62,641 nucleotides of DNA from assembly GCA_023807065.1 (NCBI GenBank), contig JAJJLU010003515.1, positions 1-62,641 on the forward strand. Direction: 5' to 3'. The DNA comes from Isotricha intestinalis (taxonomy: Eukaryota > Ciliophora > Litostomatea > Vestibuliferida > Isotrichidae). Shown here in pieces: positions 19,801 to 30,183 of the stretch. The position numbers were made by a program, and so were the translations under genes. The notes under the pieces were generated by a model. The model was not told the DNA's origin. It saw only the letters and a program-made list of their open reading frames with translations, and searched no databases. Numbering within the stretch: position 1 is the first letter of the stretch; every line of letters begins with the position of its first letter.

Positions 19801-21823
19801 TATGAAAAGTTTGAACTACATTTGGTAATAAATCATCTATACTCATATTTAATATTTCTTTTCCAGAAAATAAAAATAATATTGGAAAATTTGGTGTTGT
19901 ATATAATATTTTTCCATTTGTTTGATAACCATCTATTAATATTATTGAAGATAAATCATGAATAAACATTGAGTGATATATATTATTTCTTTCTGATAAT
20001 TTATTTGTTTTTAAAGTTGAATATTTTTTTGCTTCTGTTCTTGCTAAAACATCATCTTGTAATATTGTTTGTAAATATAACATATAATCTTTTTCACTTT
20101 CATCAGAAAATGGATTTAATTCTACTATTTTTTCCCATAATTTTAATATTTCTTTTCTTAGCCTTAAAATATCTTCTCCTATTTTTAAAAAATTTTCTGT
20201 TGTTTTAGGAGTAGAAACATTATTTTTTAATATATCAAAATAATCTATTTGATTACATGCAGCATCATATATTTTAATTTTAAATAATTCCATATATATA
20301 TTATATAAAATTACACTTCCTATTTGAACATGTTTTATTGATTCTTTATTATTACTTTTTGATAATTTATTTACTAAATATTCTTTTATTTCTTCCATTA
20401 AAATATATTTGAAATATAAATGTTTATGACTAGTTACTTTCATTTTTGAACATAAAGAAATTGCAAAAGTTGGATTTTTGACTCTATTCATTAGAAAATA
20501 ACACATATTTAAAACTATATCATTTTTCAATAAACTTTTTTCTAAATGATGATCATAAACTATATATATTATTGATAATATAGGTAAGGCATTACTTGAA
20601 TTAAATTTTTTCTTTAAATGCTCATTTGAATTTAATTTATTATATTTCTCATGTAATTCAGGTGAATTTTTTACATATTCTTCAAATTTTTTAATAATAC
20701 CAATTAAAAGAGTTTTAGCTTTAACACTTCTTTGATTCATTAAATTAAATAAAGTAATATTAAATAATTCAATTTCTTTTAAAGTCTTTGCTTCAAATAT
20801 ATTAAAATCAGTTAACAAATATTCTTGTCTATATTCTTCAAGTAAAATTAAACTAAAACCAATAACAATCCATCCAAGAATATGGAAAATAGTAGTATCA
20901 TTAATATTTAATAAAGTTTTCATTAAAATAATAAAATTATACCAACAAACAAAAACCCAACCAAATTGAGTTATAACATTAATTCTTGAATCATAATATA
21001 AAACAGATTTATAAACATAAATAGAAAAAAATAAAGAATTAAAAAATATATATGCTTGTAATATAACTTTATAAACTTTTTTATCATCAAAATGAAATTG
21101 AATAAAATAAGCAAGAACAAACATTAAAATTTTAGAAATATTCATATAAATTTCATAATTACAATTAATTCTACTTCCAACTTTATTTTCATTAATAGCT
21201 CCAATTTCATTATAATAAATAGATAATCCAATAGATAAAACTAAAAAAAAAATTAAATTAACCATTGAAGCAACAGTAATAAACAAATGATCAATATTTT
21301 TATAACATTCAACATTTAAAAAGATATGTTTATTTTCTTTACAATTAGTTGACATTAATGAGATTTGTACTATTGGTCCAATTAAATATTGCATTAAAAT
21401 TTCATTTACTAAATTTAAGAAAAAAATCGGGAATTTTAAATAAAATTTTCCTATTTTAATTGATATTATAAAATATATAAAACATATTATTGCTATTAAA
21501 GTTAAACATGAATTTAATATTATTGCTATTTTATAACTACTTTTATTATCTATTATTTCTTGAATGAAAATAACATTTGATATATAATTTAATATTGTTA
21601 TTGTATGATCTTTTTTATCTTCAACATTTACTATTGTTAACATCATTAATTGAAGGAAAAAGAAAAATTTTAAAATTAAAAAAAAGAAAATTGAAAAAGT
21701 TTTATATGATAATATTATTCTCATTAAATTAAAAAATTTCACTAATTTTTTTTTTGAATAAACATCAAGATTTTGCATTGAATCACCAAGATCTATCCAA
21801 TTTATTATATTTGATTCAATCAT
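16814..21823 (-). CDS. Giant multi-transmembrane PAS-domain protein (TmcB-like)
   Basis: A 1,669-residue integral membrane protein. About eight membrane helices lie in residues 35-330. A long cytosolic helical region follows (340-600), then a PAS fold at about 625-740 (DGYQTNGKILYTTPNF, SIDDLLPNVV). Further membrane helices occur near 1005, 1195, 1325 and 1610, separated by large loops. The loops include Cys-containing, probably extracytosolic segments (1025-1190 and 1360-1600) and a very Lys/Asp-rich cytosolic stretch near 1250-1310. This order matches the 'tiny macrocysts TmcB/C-like' PAS proteins that are greatly expanded in ciliates. Ligand and signalling output are unknown. One intact frame of 5 kb with no intron seen. 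Confidence 0.85.
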   Translation of the reverse strand: MIESNIINWIDLGDSMQNLDVYSKKKLVKFFNLMRIILSYKTFSIFFFLILKFFFFLQLMMLTIVNVEDKKDHTITILNYISNVIFIQEIIDNKSSYKIAIILNSCLTLIAIICFIYFIISIKIGKFYLKFPIFFLNLVNEILMQYLIGPIVQISLMSTNCKENKHIFLNVECYKNIDHLFITVASMVNLIFFLVLSIGLSIYYNEIGAINENKVGSRINCNYEIYMNISKILMFVLAYFIQFHFDDKKVYKVILQAYIFFNSLFFSIYVYKSVLYYDSRINVITQFGWVFVCWYNFIILMKTLLNINDTTIFHILGWIVIGFSLILLEEYRQEYLLTDFNIFEAKTLKEIELFNITLFNLMNQRSVKAKTLLIGIIKKFEEYVKNSPELHEKYNKLNSNEHLKKKFNSSNALPILSIIYIVYDHHLEKSLLKNDIVLNMCYFLMNRVKNPTFAISLCSKMKVTSHKHLYFKYILMEEIKEYLVNKLSKSNNKESIKHVQIGSVILYNIYMELFKIKIYDAACNQIDYFDILKNNVSTPKTTENFLKIGEDILRLRKEILKLWEKIVELNPFSDESEKDYMLYLQTILQDDVLARTEAKKYSTLKTNKLSERNNIYHSMFIHDLSSIILIDGYQTNGKILYTTPNFPILFLFSGKEILNMSIDDLLPNVVQTFHKDLIEDAIKFTNVNYLFKSQKDVLLKGKNGGVFNVKIFIKCIPNLSYGLIYTAYITKMQDHNFILILDKDFKINGFTEMQGSSTFTMNNNYGLTQGLYNHHIALVLPEILLQMECKDQKFFIPKNEIELKGNLYPVSAWKELDNKVESVLDKIKQCGRLQIDDEQKNTIQEYEELIKDISTKYQKPFSVFYKIITKTFLDGKYTYHRIYITNDLIALNENSKSFPSGIGSQTGLKELKKTEVKMSSVHELKESGKQIKLKVGNFSEEKIDEKKLEDNEKKDEDKSEEKKSIPQNEFSKPSSAPSSILTKSSIDSAGFNKLKNGILEKKEVTSIRIMKYLCFVFGVTTISFICLNSYRIRKNFSNLTEYLSENIYFNHSKISVSCVYLSTLNLKWVKDKFQKESNCPPFNSITCTKFYSNLLSNCITDIKVEKENGSYFYEDFKNIIGLSKKISLKLYNLTTTDSLTIDIDNLLNLLISNGLKLNANLDTYYETPYNIYDVNSQNLLIQSIDYINDQSVSGFDDSEKRTKIKKNFTIIPISLICISVLFVVLTICFGLLIFRLNDMEKFFLDKLIKFRSNNFDAYLKRLEDLKKKLRNDSGEDEEKVNGEMDLNEMGSKKGSKKDDDEEGKDGKKSNKKKDEKDDMKDKKKMRKKGGSKANKIQQQRNKKKKTMAKFFFIWNLLFTLKVMGILVISITYYLVVMLVESKEKNSYLSFDSTTNSIEGIYKTSFDIFLLLKTKLEPFEDLLNQKNVAIKNLLNSNEENKYQIIGDKNCSDEKCINEIQNYTMSIPSNSEISTPKLGNLLMPLVNDLSGASESTTELNNLYNSDACAVLFDNNTDDYTSCSLFWSSILVKGMEQSITQMSVVINTVIDELNSLNSGTKSFNDIIDISSSFSQYELFVEYYLFKSYMKTVEIFQDFRAMKLKSTKKIFIGILYGYIVGAIVLFFILLYFVYSSKYVFNSFLNFIGILPVKYLIEDDALYKDILKLEQHIF

Positions 21824-21943
21824 TTTTTTTATTAGAAATTATTATTATATGATATATAATTTTATTTTGTTTAATATTTTTAATCTTTTATATTTTTTGT
21901 TTTAATGAAAATAAATTTAATAAATTGATTTAAATTTAAATAT
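21824..21943. promoter_or_regulatory. Divergent intergenic region (120 bp)
   Basis: Shared upstream region of the PAS/transmembrane gene (-) and a small orphan gene (+). Nearly all A/T, with no motif recognised. Confidence 0.45.
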
Positions 21944-22288
21944 ATGGAAGAACATTTATTAAAAACTGAAAATAAAAAATATAATAATTCCTTATTTACA
22001 ATAGAATCAAATTCAAAAATCATAGAACCAATTTCAAAAAAACAAAATGAGAAATTTATTAAACATTTATTAGATAATTTAGATAAAGTAGTAAATCCTT
22101 TTCTAGAAGATAATTCCCAAAATTTAAGTGATACAGAAGAAAAAATCAAAAATTGTAAAAACTCCTTTGATTACCGTTTTTTTAGTAAAATCCCAAAACC
22201 ATATAAACATTCAAAACCAATATATGAAAAATATCCAAATTTCCAAAGTAAAATTCCTTCAAAAGTAGATTATTCAAATAATAATTAG
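21944..22288 (+). CDS. Small unrecognised protein (114 aa)
   Basis: An ATG-led frame of 114 residues that ends in TAG, one of two genes here to use that stop. The composition is balanced for this genome (Pro, Tyr, Phe, His and charged residues, PKPYKHSKPIYEKYPNF near the C terminus), unlike out-of-frame translations, which are Leu/Phe/Ile-rich. No signal peptide, membrane helix or known domain. It could be a small axonemal or cytoskeletal protein, but nothing in the sequence proves it. Confidence 0.6.
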   Translation: MEEHLLKTENKKYNNSLFTIESNSKIIEPISKKQNEKFIKHLLDNLDKVVNPFLEDNSQNLSDTEEKIKNCKNSFDYRFFSKIPKPYKHSKPIYEKYPNFQSKIPSKVDYSNNN

Positions 22289-22383
22289 AATAAAGAAAAT
22301 AAATTAAATATTAAAAAAAAATAACTAAAAAAAAAATAAAAAAATATAAAATTTCATTTAAAACTTAAAAAAAAAAAACAAAA

Positions 22384-23694
22384 ATGTTAATCCATATAAT
22401 AATAAATCTAATATTAATATCTCAAATAACTAACAAACAAATATTAAAATTTGTATTCCAAATTCATCGTCATGGAGCAAGAGCTCCATTAAAATTAGAA
22501 AAAGGAATAGATTGTTATGGAGAAAAATGGATATCCGAAAATGAATTAACAGAAGTAGGAAAAAGATCTCATTATTTAATAGGAATAAGAAATAGAAGAA
22601 GATTTATAAAGAAGTATAAATTTCTAAAAAAAAAATTTGACCCTGAAGAAGTTCAAATTTATACTACTGATTATAATAGAACTATTCAAAGTGTTTATGC
22701 ACAATTACACGGTTTATATCCTTTTAAAACTGGAAAATCAATACCTAATAATTTAATTAATACTAATTTAATTAGACCTCATAGTTTAAATTATAGTGAT
22801 TTTTATAAAAAAAAAGAAAAAGAATTTTTCTATAATGAATCAATTAATTATTCTTTACCTTTTCAAATGAATGTTTTTCCTTTTCATTTTTTTTATCTTC
22901 CTAATCATCACGTTCAATTACAAAGCAGAAAAAATTGTCCTAATTTAAAAAAAATGAGAAAACAAGTTGAAAAAAGAGAAGATATGATAAATTTTATTAA
23001 TAAATTAAATAATAAATATGGTAAAATTTTAATGAAATTTGAAAATACTACAAATTCATCTTTTTTATTTAATTATAAAACTATTTATAAATATATGGAT
23101 ACTTTCATTGCTGATATTACTGATGGAAGAAATTTAACTTTATTTAAGAAATTAATAGGGAAAGATAATATTGAAGATTATAAAAAATTATGTTTTGAAT
23201 TTTTATTTCTTGATTGGAATGGAACTAATTATTTTAATGTTAAAATTGCTCAAGTTACAATGTCTTATACTTTCAAAAAAATATTAAATAAAATGGATGA
23301 TGTAATTTATAATAAATCTAAATTAAAATATTTAATTTATTCAATGCATGATAATTCTATTGGAGGATTTGAAATTTTTAATCAATTAGCATTTAATACT
23401 TCTCTTCAATATACTTATTTCTCTGGAAATACTTATTATGAATTATTTGAAGATAATAATCAATTATATGTTAGATTAATTTCTAATGATGAAGAAAGAT
23501 TTAGTATCCCTTATTCTTTATTTAAAGAAAAAGTACAAAAATTACTTTTAACTGAAGACGAAATTTATGAATTTTGTGGTTGGGAAAAAAATAAAATTGA
23601 AAATTATACTCAAATATTAAGATTAATCATTTTAATTATAAATACATTTTTGTTTTTGTTATTTATTGTAAATTTTGTTAGATATATGAAATAA
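22384..23694 (+). CDS. Histidine acid phosphatase, membrane-anchored
   Basis: A 436-residue enzyme of the histidine phosphatase clade 2. A hydrophobic signal peptide covers residues 1-15. The catalytic RHGARAP motif is at 29-35 (His30 is the phosphorylated nucleophile). The proton-donor HD pair appears in SMHDNSIGG near residue 322. Single hydrophobic segment near the C terminus (about 410-432, LRLIILIINTFLFLL) suggests a type I membrane protein with a short RYMK cytosolic tail, as in lysosomal acid phosphatases. It probably hydrolyses phosphomonoesters in lysosomes or food vacuoles, or at the cell surface. Several N-glycosylation sequons support lumenal exposure. Confidence 0.9.
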   Translation: MLIHIIINLILISQITNKQILKFVFQIHRHGARAPLKLEKGIDCYGEKWISENELTEVGKRSHYLIGIRNRRRFIKKYKFLKKKFDPEEVQIYTTDYNRTIQSVYAQLHGLYPFKTGKSIPNNLINTNLIRPHSLNYSDFYKKKEKEFFYNESINYSLPFQMNVFPFHFFYLPNHHVQLQSRKNCPNLKKMRKQVEKREDMINFINKLNNKYGKILMKFENTTNSSFLFNYKTIYKYMDTFIADITDGRNLTLFKKLIGKDNIEDYKKLCFEFLFLDWNGTNYFNVKIAQVTMSYTFKKILNKMDDVIYNKSKLKYLIYSMHDNSIGGFEIFNQLAFNTSLQYTYFSGNTYYELFEDNNQLYVRLISNDEERFSIPYSLFKEKVQKLLLTEDEIYEFCGWEKNKIENYTQILRLIILIINTFLFLLFIVNFVRYMK

Positions 23695-23800
23695 AAATCT
23701 TATTTTTATTTAATTTAAATATTAAATTTAAAGTAAAAAATTGAAATTGTTTTTTTATGTTTAAAAATTATTATTTTTTATAACAAAATATAAAAAATAA

Positions 23801-24886
23801 ATGAATGGCTTTTCTCGTTCTGAAGTTCATTCAATAGTTTCAAATTCATTTGATAATAAAAACGAAGAAATAATTTCATATTCAAACAACATTAAACCAT
23901 ATTTGAGCTTCAGAAAAGAAATGATTCAATATTTAAAAAAATTATGTTCAACACTAATATCAAATTATGATAATTATTTAGAAATATTTTATCTTAGCGT
24001 ATTATATTTAGATATTATATCATCAAAGAATAGAATAATAATAAAATTAGAATCAAATAGAAAAATGACTGTTTTATCATCATTTATAATATCTCTTAAA
24101 TTTTTAGGTAATTTTGATTTATGTGAAACAACAATAAAAAAAATAATAAAACAAGAATTTATAAATTATTCAAATTTCGAAGCTCGTTGCATGTATTTAT
24201 TAGATTATAATTTAATTTATACAACAGTATTCGATTATTTAAATATGATATTATATGATTCTAATCCTAAAATATTATACAGTTGTAAATCAATATTATA
24301 TTCATTTATAGAAAATGATTCTTTTCTTAATTATAATTTATTTTCCATTGCAATTGCAGTTTATAAATATAGTCGTTCAATTACAGGAATATATAAAAAT
24401 AATTATTATAATAAATACTTTAATCAAAGTGATATCGAAGAAATAGAAAATTTAATTAAAGAAGAATTTAATGAAATTAATAATTCTAATAGTATTAATA
24501 ATTCTAGTGAAGAAGATATGCAAACTATGTCTTCTACTATGGAAACTAGTAAATATAATAGAAATACTTTTTCAAGTAGAAAATTGATTTCTTGTAAAAG
24601 AATTATTTTTCATGAAAAAAAAAAAGAAATTAATAATTCTCCTATTCAAGAAATTCAACAAAATGAACCTTTTATTTCAAGGAATAATAATTTATTTTTC
24701 AAAAAAAGAAATAATAGTTCTAATAATATTTTAAATAATAATATTATTAGTGAATTTAATTCAATCAACAAAAGAATGAAAGTTAATGGAATTAATAGAA
24801 TAGGAATTTCTTTAAAACAAGTTTCAAATTTACCTTTTGAAAAATTAGCAAAACTTTCAATAAGATATATGAAAACAGAAAAATAA
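23801..24886 (+). CDS. Cyclin-like protein
   Basis: A 361-residue protein. Residues about 35-145 fit the cyclin N-terminal box: RKEMIQYLKKLC (the conserved Arg of the first helix), LSVLYLDIISS (YLDR-like), then SSFIISLKFLG and a final NFEARCMYLLDYNL helix, where cyclins have E..L..L.Y.L. A second helical region to about residue 205 may be the C-terminal cyclin fold. The remaining 150 residues are Asn/Ser/Lys-rich and disordered. It would partner a CDK, but the class (cell cycle or transcriptional) is not clear. Confidence 0.75.
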   Translation: MNGFSRSEVHSIVSNSFDNKNEEIISYSNNIKPYLSFRKEMIQYLKKLCSTLISNYDNYLEIFYLSVLYLDIISSKNRIIIKLESNRKMTVLSSFIISLKFLGNFDLCETTIKKIIKQEFINYSNFEARCMYLLDYNLIYTTVFDYLNMILYDSNPKILYSCKSILYSFIENDSFLNYNLFSIAIAVYKYSRSITGIYKNNYYNKYFNQSDIEEIENLIKEEFNEINNSNSINNSSEEDMQTMSSTMETSKYNRNTFSSRKLISCKRIIFHEKKKEINNSPIQEIQQNEPFISRNNNLFFKKRNNSSNNILNNNIISEFNSINKRMKVNGINRIGISLKQVSNLPFEKLAKLSIRYMKTEK

Positions 24887-24984
24887 TAAACAAAAAAAAA
24901 AATAAAGTAAAAAAATATATAAATTTAATTGATTTTTTTTTGGCTAAATAGTAAAAAATTTTTTTTAAAAAACAAAAAAATAAG

Positions 24985-25494
24985 TTAATTTTTTCCAGAA
25001 TACATTTCATTTCTCGTAATAGTTTGATCAGGAATAATATTTTCATCATCAATATAATCTTCAATTTGTTCATTATGCATTTGATAATCATGATCAACAA
25101 TAACTTCACCATCTTCAAAAATTTTATTAACCTCAATTCCAGAAATTTTTTTAAACTCATCTAAAATATCTCTTTTAATTTTACAGTGAGTTTGAACTAA
25201 TAGTAATAATTTTTCAAATTTTGCACAATATTCTTTTTTTAACTCTAAAATTTCATGATCCAAACTTTTTATTTCTCCATTTAATTTCTGTTTTTGTTCT
25301 GATTCACTTATATTTGATTTAATTATACTTTCATCTAATTGAAAATTTGGTTTCCATTCTCCTTTATTAGCTAAAAAATCTAAATTATAAATTGGATTTA
25401 AATCTATGTTTATATCCATATTATCTAAACTTCTTAAATCTGATAATAATTTTTTTCCATTTTGAAATTCTATATTTGGTCCACAGCATGCCAT
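24985..25494 (-). CDS. Unrecognised 169-aa protein with Cys N terminus
   Basis: A 169-residue frame starting MACCGPN and ending in TAA, convergent with the cyclin gene (98 bp apart). Adjacent cysteines at positions 3-4 could be palmitoylated. Residues 70-125 form a predicted coiled coil (LNGEIKSLDHEILELKKEYC). The tail is acidic (DDENIIPDQ). The codon pattern is consistent with neighbouring genes. No known domain was recognised. Confidence 0.65.
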   Translation of the reverse strand: MACCGPNIEFQNGKKLLSDLRSLDNMDINIDLNPIYNLDFLANKGEWKPNFQLDESIIKSNISESEQKQKLNGEIKSLDHEILELKKEYCAKFEKLLLLVQTHCKIKRDILDEFKKISGIEVNKIFEDGEVIVDHDYQMHNEQIEDYIDDENIIPDQTITRNEMYSGKN

Positions 25495-25691
25495 TTTTTT
25501 ATTGTTTTTTATTTTTTTTCATCTTTTAATTTATTAATTTAGGAAATTTAAACAGTAATTTTTTATTTTTTTATTTTAATTTTATTATATATGTTTATTT
25601 TTAATTATGTTAAAGTTTTTTGATTGAAAAGTTTTTTTCTTTTTTGATGATTTTCTATTTTATTATTTAATAAATAAAATAAATAAATTAA

Positions 25692-28600
25692 ATGGGAAAT
25701 TGTGCAATGATTAAAAATAATATATGTTATTATAAAGACAAGGGAAGTTCAATAATAGTAGGAGAAAAAGATAATAATTTATCAATACAAGAAATAGTAA
25801 AAAAAGACAGAGAAGAATATTTAAACGTAAGTCATATATTTATGTTATTTTAGATAGAAAAGAAAATCAATAAGAGTAATTTACAAACCAATTAGAACTA
25901 ACACTTGCGCAAAAGATTCTTCCAAAAAAATAAAATTAGATAATATAGATGAATTATTTTATAATGTTGTTTTAAATCAAAAGAAATTAACAAAAAATAT
26001 GAAAGTAAAAACATATGCTTCAAAAACAACAGATTATAATACAATAAGAAAAGAAAATATAAATGAGATAGAATTAAATAATGACATTAAAGAAGAAGAA
26101 GAAAAATTAATTGAAAAACCAAATAATACAAAGAATGAAAATAATAATATTAATAACAATAAAAATAAAAATGAAATAATAGAAAAAAATAATGAAAAGG
26201 AGATAAATAATATTAAAAATACAGAAAATAATAATGAAATAAATGATAATAATATAATAGAAAATCAACCTCAAATTCAAGCAACTCCAATTCAACCTGG
26301 ATTTAAATTAAATCAAAATTTAGAAGAAAATCAAATAGAATTTATTAAACAAATATTAACTTCAAATAATTTTATGGAAGAATTTGATATGGAAACTTTA
26401 ACTGAATTTGCAATTGGTTTTTTTAGTATTGAATTTGATGAAGGAAAAATTATATTTGAAGAAAATGATGAAGCTAAATTATTCTATATTATTGAAGATG
26501 GAAGTGTTGAATTAATTTCTGAAAAAAATAATACTGATAAAATATTAAAAAATGGAGATTTTTTTGGAATTGAATGCTTTGAAGAATTTTCATATAGAAT
26601 TCAAACTGCTCAAGTTATTAAAAATTCTAAATTATTATGTTGTTCAGGAGAATTTTATAGAAATGCACAAAATTATATGTTAAGAAAAACAATAAATGAA
26701 AAAATGGAAATATTAAAATATGTTCCTTTATTTAAATATATTGATAATACTAAATTATCTTCTATTTCTAATATTATAGTTCCTGAAATTTATTGTACTA
26801 ATTCAATTATTATAAATGAAAATGAACCTGTTGAAAGAATATATATAATTAAAGAAGGTATTGTTAGAGTTACAAGGAAATTTAAAAAAATAAGAAAATT
26901 AGAAAAAAATGATTATTTCGGTCATATTGGTTTAATTATGAAAATTCCATCATATTATACTTATAGTGTTGAAAGTAATGAAGTAATAATGTATGAAATA
27001 CCATTTAAAATAATTAAAGGATTAGGTATTAAAGATATGTTATATAATTTATTTTTAAATACTATTCAAAAATCAGAAAATATGAGTAAAATATTTATTC
27101 AAAACTATGATTATTTCTTCAATATATTCAAATTAAGATATTACGAAGCAAATGATATTGTTTTTGTAAAAGATGTATTAAAAAATAAAAAAATATGTAT
27201 AATAATATCAGGTACACTTCGTCAAGAAAATAAAAATGAAATATTAGCTAAAAATGAAATGATATTCGGAGATTCAATAATAGATAAAAAAGAAAATTTA
27301 GAACAAAATATAATAAGTGAAGAAGAATCTTTAATATTAGAAGCTTCATGGGAAGAAATAGTTAAAGCAGGTGAAAATGATAGAAATAATAATTTAGATT
27401 TATGTGAAACAGTAGAAAATTTAAAAAGAGTACAAATATTATCAAATTTGAAAGAAACTCAATTTTTAGAACTTGCTAAAGTTGTTAATAAAGAAGTTTA
27501 TCAAGATTCTGATTTAATATCTAAAGAAGGTGAAATTGCAAGTAAATATTTTATTATTAAAAGTGGAAAAGTTAGAATGTATCAAAAAAAAAAATTTATT
27601 AGAGAATTAGAAGAAGGAAATTGCTTTGGAGAAATTCCTGGTATTACTGGAGAAATAAGATTATTTTCTGTTGTTTCTTATGGAAATACTGAATGTTATA
27701 TTATTAATAAAGAAGATTTTGGATTATTAAATTCAAGTTTAATTAATCAAATTAAAAATCTATATTATTTAAATGATGTTAATATTGTTCTTTCTGATTT
27801 ATTCTTTGTTAAAATTTTAGGAAATGGAAAATTCGGAAAAGTATTTTTAGTTCATAATCAAAAGCATTTTTATGCAATTAAATTTGCAAAAATTAAAAAT
27901 ATTTTAATGAATAAAAATTTAATGAGATATTATTATAATGAAAAGAAAATAATGTTACAAATAGATCATCCCTTTATATTAAAATTAGTGAAAACATTAA
28001 AAAACAATGAATACTTATTTTTTTTATTAGAATACATAGATGGAATAACATTAAAAACATATATAGAAAAGCGTAAAAAAAATTTAACAAAAAATACAAA
28101 TATAACAGCATTTTACGGGGCAATATTATTAATAGTAATAAATTATTTACATAATAAGAGAATAATTCATAGAGATATAAAACCAGATAATTGTATGTTA
28201 GATAAAAATGGATATTTAAAATTAATAGATTTCGGAGTATCAAAAGAATTAAAAGATATAGATTCAACAAATACAATATGTGGAACACCACATTATTTAG
28301 CTCCTGAAATAATTATTGGTAAAGGTTATTCTTATAGTGCTGATTATTGGAGTTTAGGAATCACTATGTTTGAATTATTTTATGGTTATGTTCCCTTTGG
28401 ACAAGGTTCTAAAGAAACCATGGATATTTATTATGAAATTCTTAATAAAAAATTAAGTCTTCCTTATGATCCAAAATTCAATGATATTAATTCTTTCTTT
28501 AAAATTATTTTAAGTAAAAATTTAATGCATAGAGTTTGTAATTTCCAATTGTTAAGAAGTCATCCTTTTTTCCATGAATTTGATTTTGATCAACTTTTAA

Positions 28601-28791
28601 ATTATAATGTTAAAGCTCCTTATATTCCTGATAGTTATATTGATACTAGTGCTAATAATAATGTTAGTATGATTTCTATTTGTAATATGTCTATTAGTCA
28701 ATATATGAATTCTATTGCTGGATATGAATTTGAAAATATTTCTTATGAAGAAGAATATTTAAAAGAAAAAAAATTTATTGATGATTTTTAA
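25692..28791 (+). CDS. cGMP-dependent protein kinase (PKG), two exons
   Basis: Exons 25692-25826 and 25858-28791 give 1,022 residues. The first exon begins MGNCAMIKN, a plausible N-myristoylation/palmitoylation signal that an internal ATG start would miss. Four cyclic-nucleotide-binding folds follow at about 222-320, 330-435, 465-560 and 570-680. Domains 1 (FGIECF...YRIQTAQ) and 4 (FGEIPG...IRLFS) keep parts of the phosphate-binding cassette, while 2 and 3 look degenerate. The AGC-type kinase domain spans about 690-950 with LGNGKFGKV, YAIKFAK, HRDIKPDN, DFGVSK, the activation-loop TICGTPHYLAPE, and an AGC tail. The layout of several cyclic-nucleotide domains plus kinase in one chain is that of alveolate PKGs, which govern secretion and motility in apicomplexans. 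Confidence 0.92.
25827..25857 (+). other. Intron (31 nt) of the PKG gene
   Basis: Starts GTAAGTCATA and ends TTAGATAG. An earlier AG (TTTTAG at 25853) would give a 27-nt intron but puts the downstream frame into an early stop, so the AG at 25857 is used. 31 nt is not a multiple of three. Confidence 0.8.
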
Positions 28792-28944
28792 TGCTTTTAA
28801 ACTTTATTTTTTATTTTAATTTTTTATTTTTTATAAAGAAGATATTTAGTTTATTTTATATAATAATAAATATAAAGTAATATTAACCAAATATATTTTT
28901 TTGAAAAACAAATTTATTTTTTCAAAAAAAATAAAAAAAAAAAT

Positions 28945-30183
28945 ATGGGAGGGGTTCCAATAAAAAATATAAAAAATATAATTCCAGGACAAAATAAAAA
29001 AAAAACATTTCCAAATACATATAAAGGAAGAAAAGATAAATATGAATATCTTCATCAAACATGTGATGTTGCATTAATAGCACAAAAAGCCCAAAATAAA
29101 ATAAATGAAATAAATAATTCAAAAGAAAATGAAATAGATTATTTAGTGAGAAAATCATATAATGAATTTAAAAAAGATGTAGAAAAATTAAATTTAACTC
29201 AATATGATTATGAAGAAGTAATGTTTGATGAATGTACAAAAAGATTATTAAAAGATTTTATGATAATTGAAAATTATAATTTATTTAAAGAATTACCAAA
29301 ATTATTTAAATTATATTTAAAAACTCCAGAAAAAATATCAATAGCAAAAGAAATATTAAAATTATATGAAAAAGTATTTCCTCAAAATTTAAAAGCAGTA
29401 ATATATGATTTAACATCAGATAAATTAAAAGATTTACAACCAACAGTTTTTGATGGAATAAATAGAAACTTAAAATATAATAAAGAGTTTACCCCAGAAA
29501 TTTTAACAATAATTTTATCACCAACTACTCTTCAAAAAGAATATTATTTATATGAATTTGCTGTTATGATTTTTAATATAAAAACAATAGAAATAATAAC
29601 AATAATAATAAATGCAATTGATGAAAAAGGAAATGAATTAGAAGATTTTACATTTGATATATCTAATCATAAAATGTTTAATGTTCTTTTACAATCAGTT
29701 AAAAATAATAGAAATATTAAAGGACTTTTTATTCAATTTAATAAAGAAAATTCGAGTTTAGTTTTATCTCCTGAATCTTGTGAAGCTATTATTAAAAAAA
29801 TTCAAAGTGAAACTTTATCTGCTTTTTATTTAGGCAATTTTGTTTTAGCTGAATCTCTTTTAGAAAGATTCTTATTTACCTTAAATAATTCTAAAGCTTT
29901 ATTTTTTTTTGGATATGATTTAAGGAATAAAAATTATAAAATTATTAGAAAAAAATTTTTACCTATGATGAAAGGAAATAAAGGTATTCAAGCTTTTGCT
30001 ATTACTGGTTTAAATGGAGAAGAAAAAGATAATGTTGCTTATATTGAAAAAGAAGTTTTAGAAGGAAATAATAAAATTAAATTATTTTATGTTGGAGAAC
30101 AAACTTTAATACAATATCCTTTAGTTAAAAAACAACCTTCTTCCTCTGGTCAAGAAAGTAAAAAAGAAAGTTTAGAAGATTAA
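28945..30183 (+). CDS. Unrecognised 412-aa soluble protein
   Basis: An ATG-led frame of 412 residues. The first 25 residues are basic with many Lys and Gly (MGGVPIKN...). Residues 70-150 are helical (YLVRKSYNEFKKDVEKLNL). Residues 160-390 show an alternation of short strands and helices with many Leu/Ile (KAVIYDLTSDKL, GLFIQFNKENSSLVLS), reminiscent of leucine-rich-repeat-like solenoids but without a clear consensus. No signal peptide or membrane segment. The C terminus is Ser/Lys/Glu-rich. Function unknown. Confidence 0.7.
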   Translation: MGGVPIKNIKNIIPGQNKKKTFPNTYKGRKDKYEYLHQTCDVALIAQKAQNKINEINNSKENEIDYLVRKSYNEFKKDVEKLNLTQYDYEEVMFDECTKRLLKDFMIIENYNLFKELPKLFKLYLKTPEKISIAKEILKLYEKVFPQNLKAVIYDLTSDKLKDLQPTVFDGINRNLKYNKEFTPEILTIILSPTTLQKEYYLYEFAVMIFNIKTIEIITIIINAIDEKGNELEDFTFDISNHKMFNVLLQSVKNNRNIKGLFIQFNKENSSLVLSPESCEAIIKKIQSETLSAFYLGNFVLAESLLERFLFTLNNSKALFFFGYDLRNKNYKIIRKKFLPMMKGNKGIQAFAITGLNGEEKDNVAYIEKEVLEGNNKIKLFYVGEQTLIQYPLVKKQPSSSGQESKKESLED

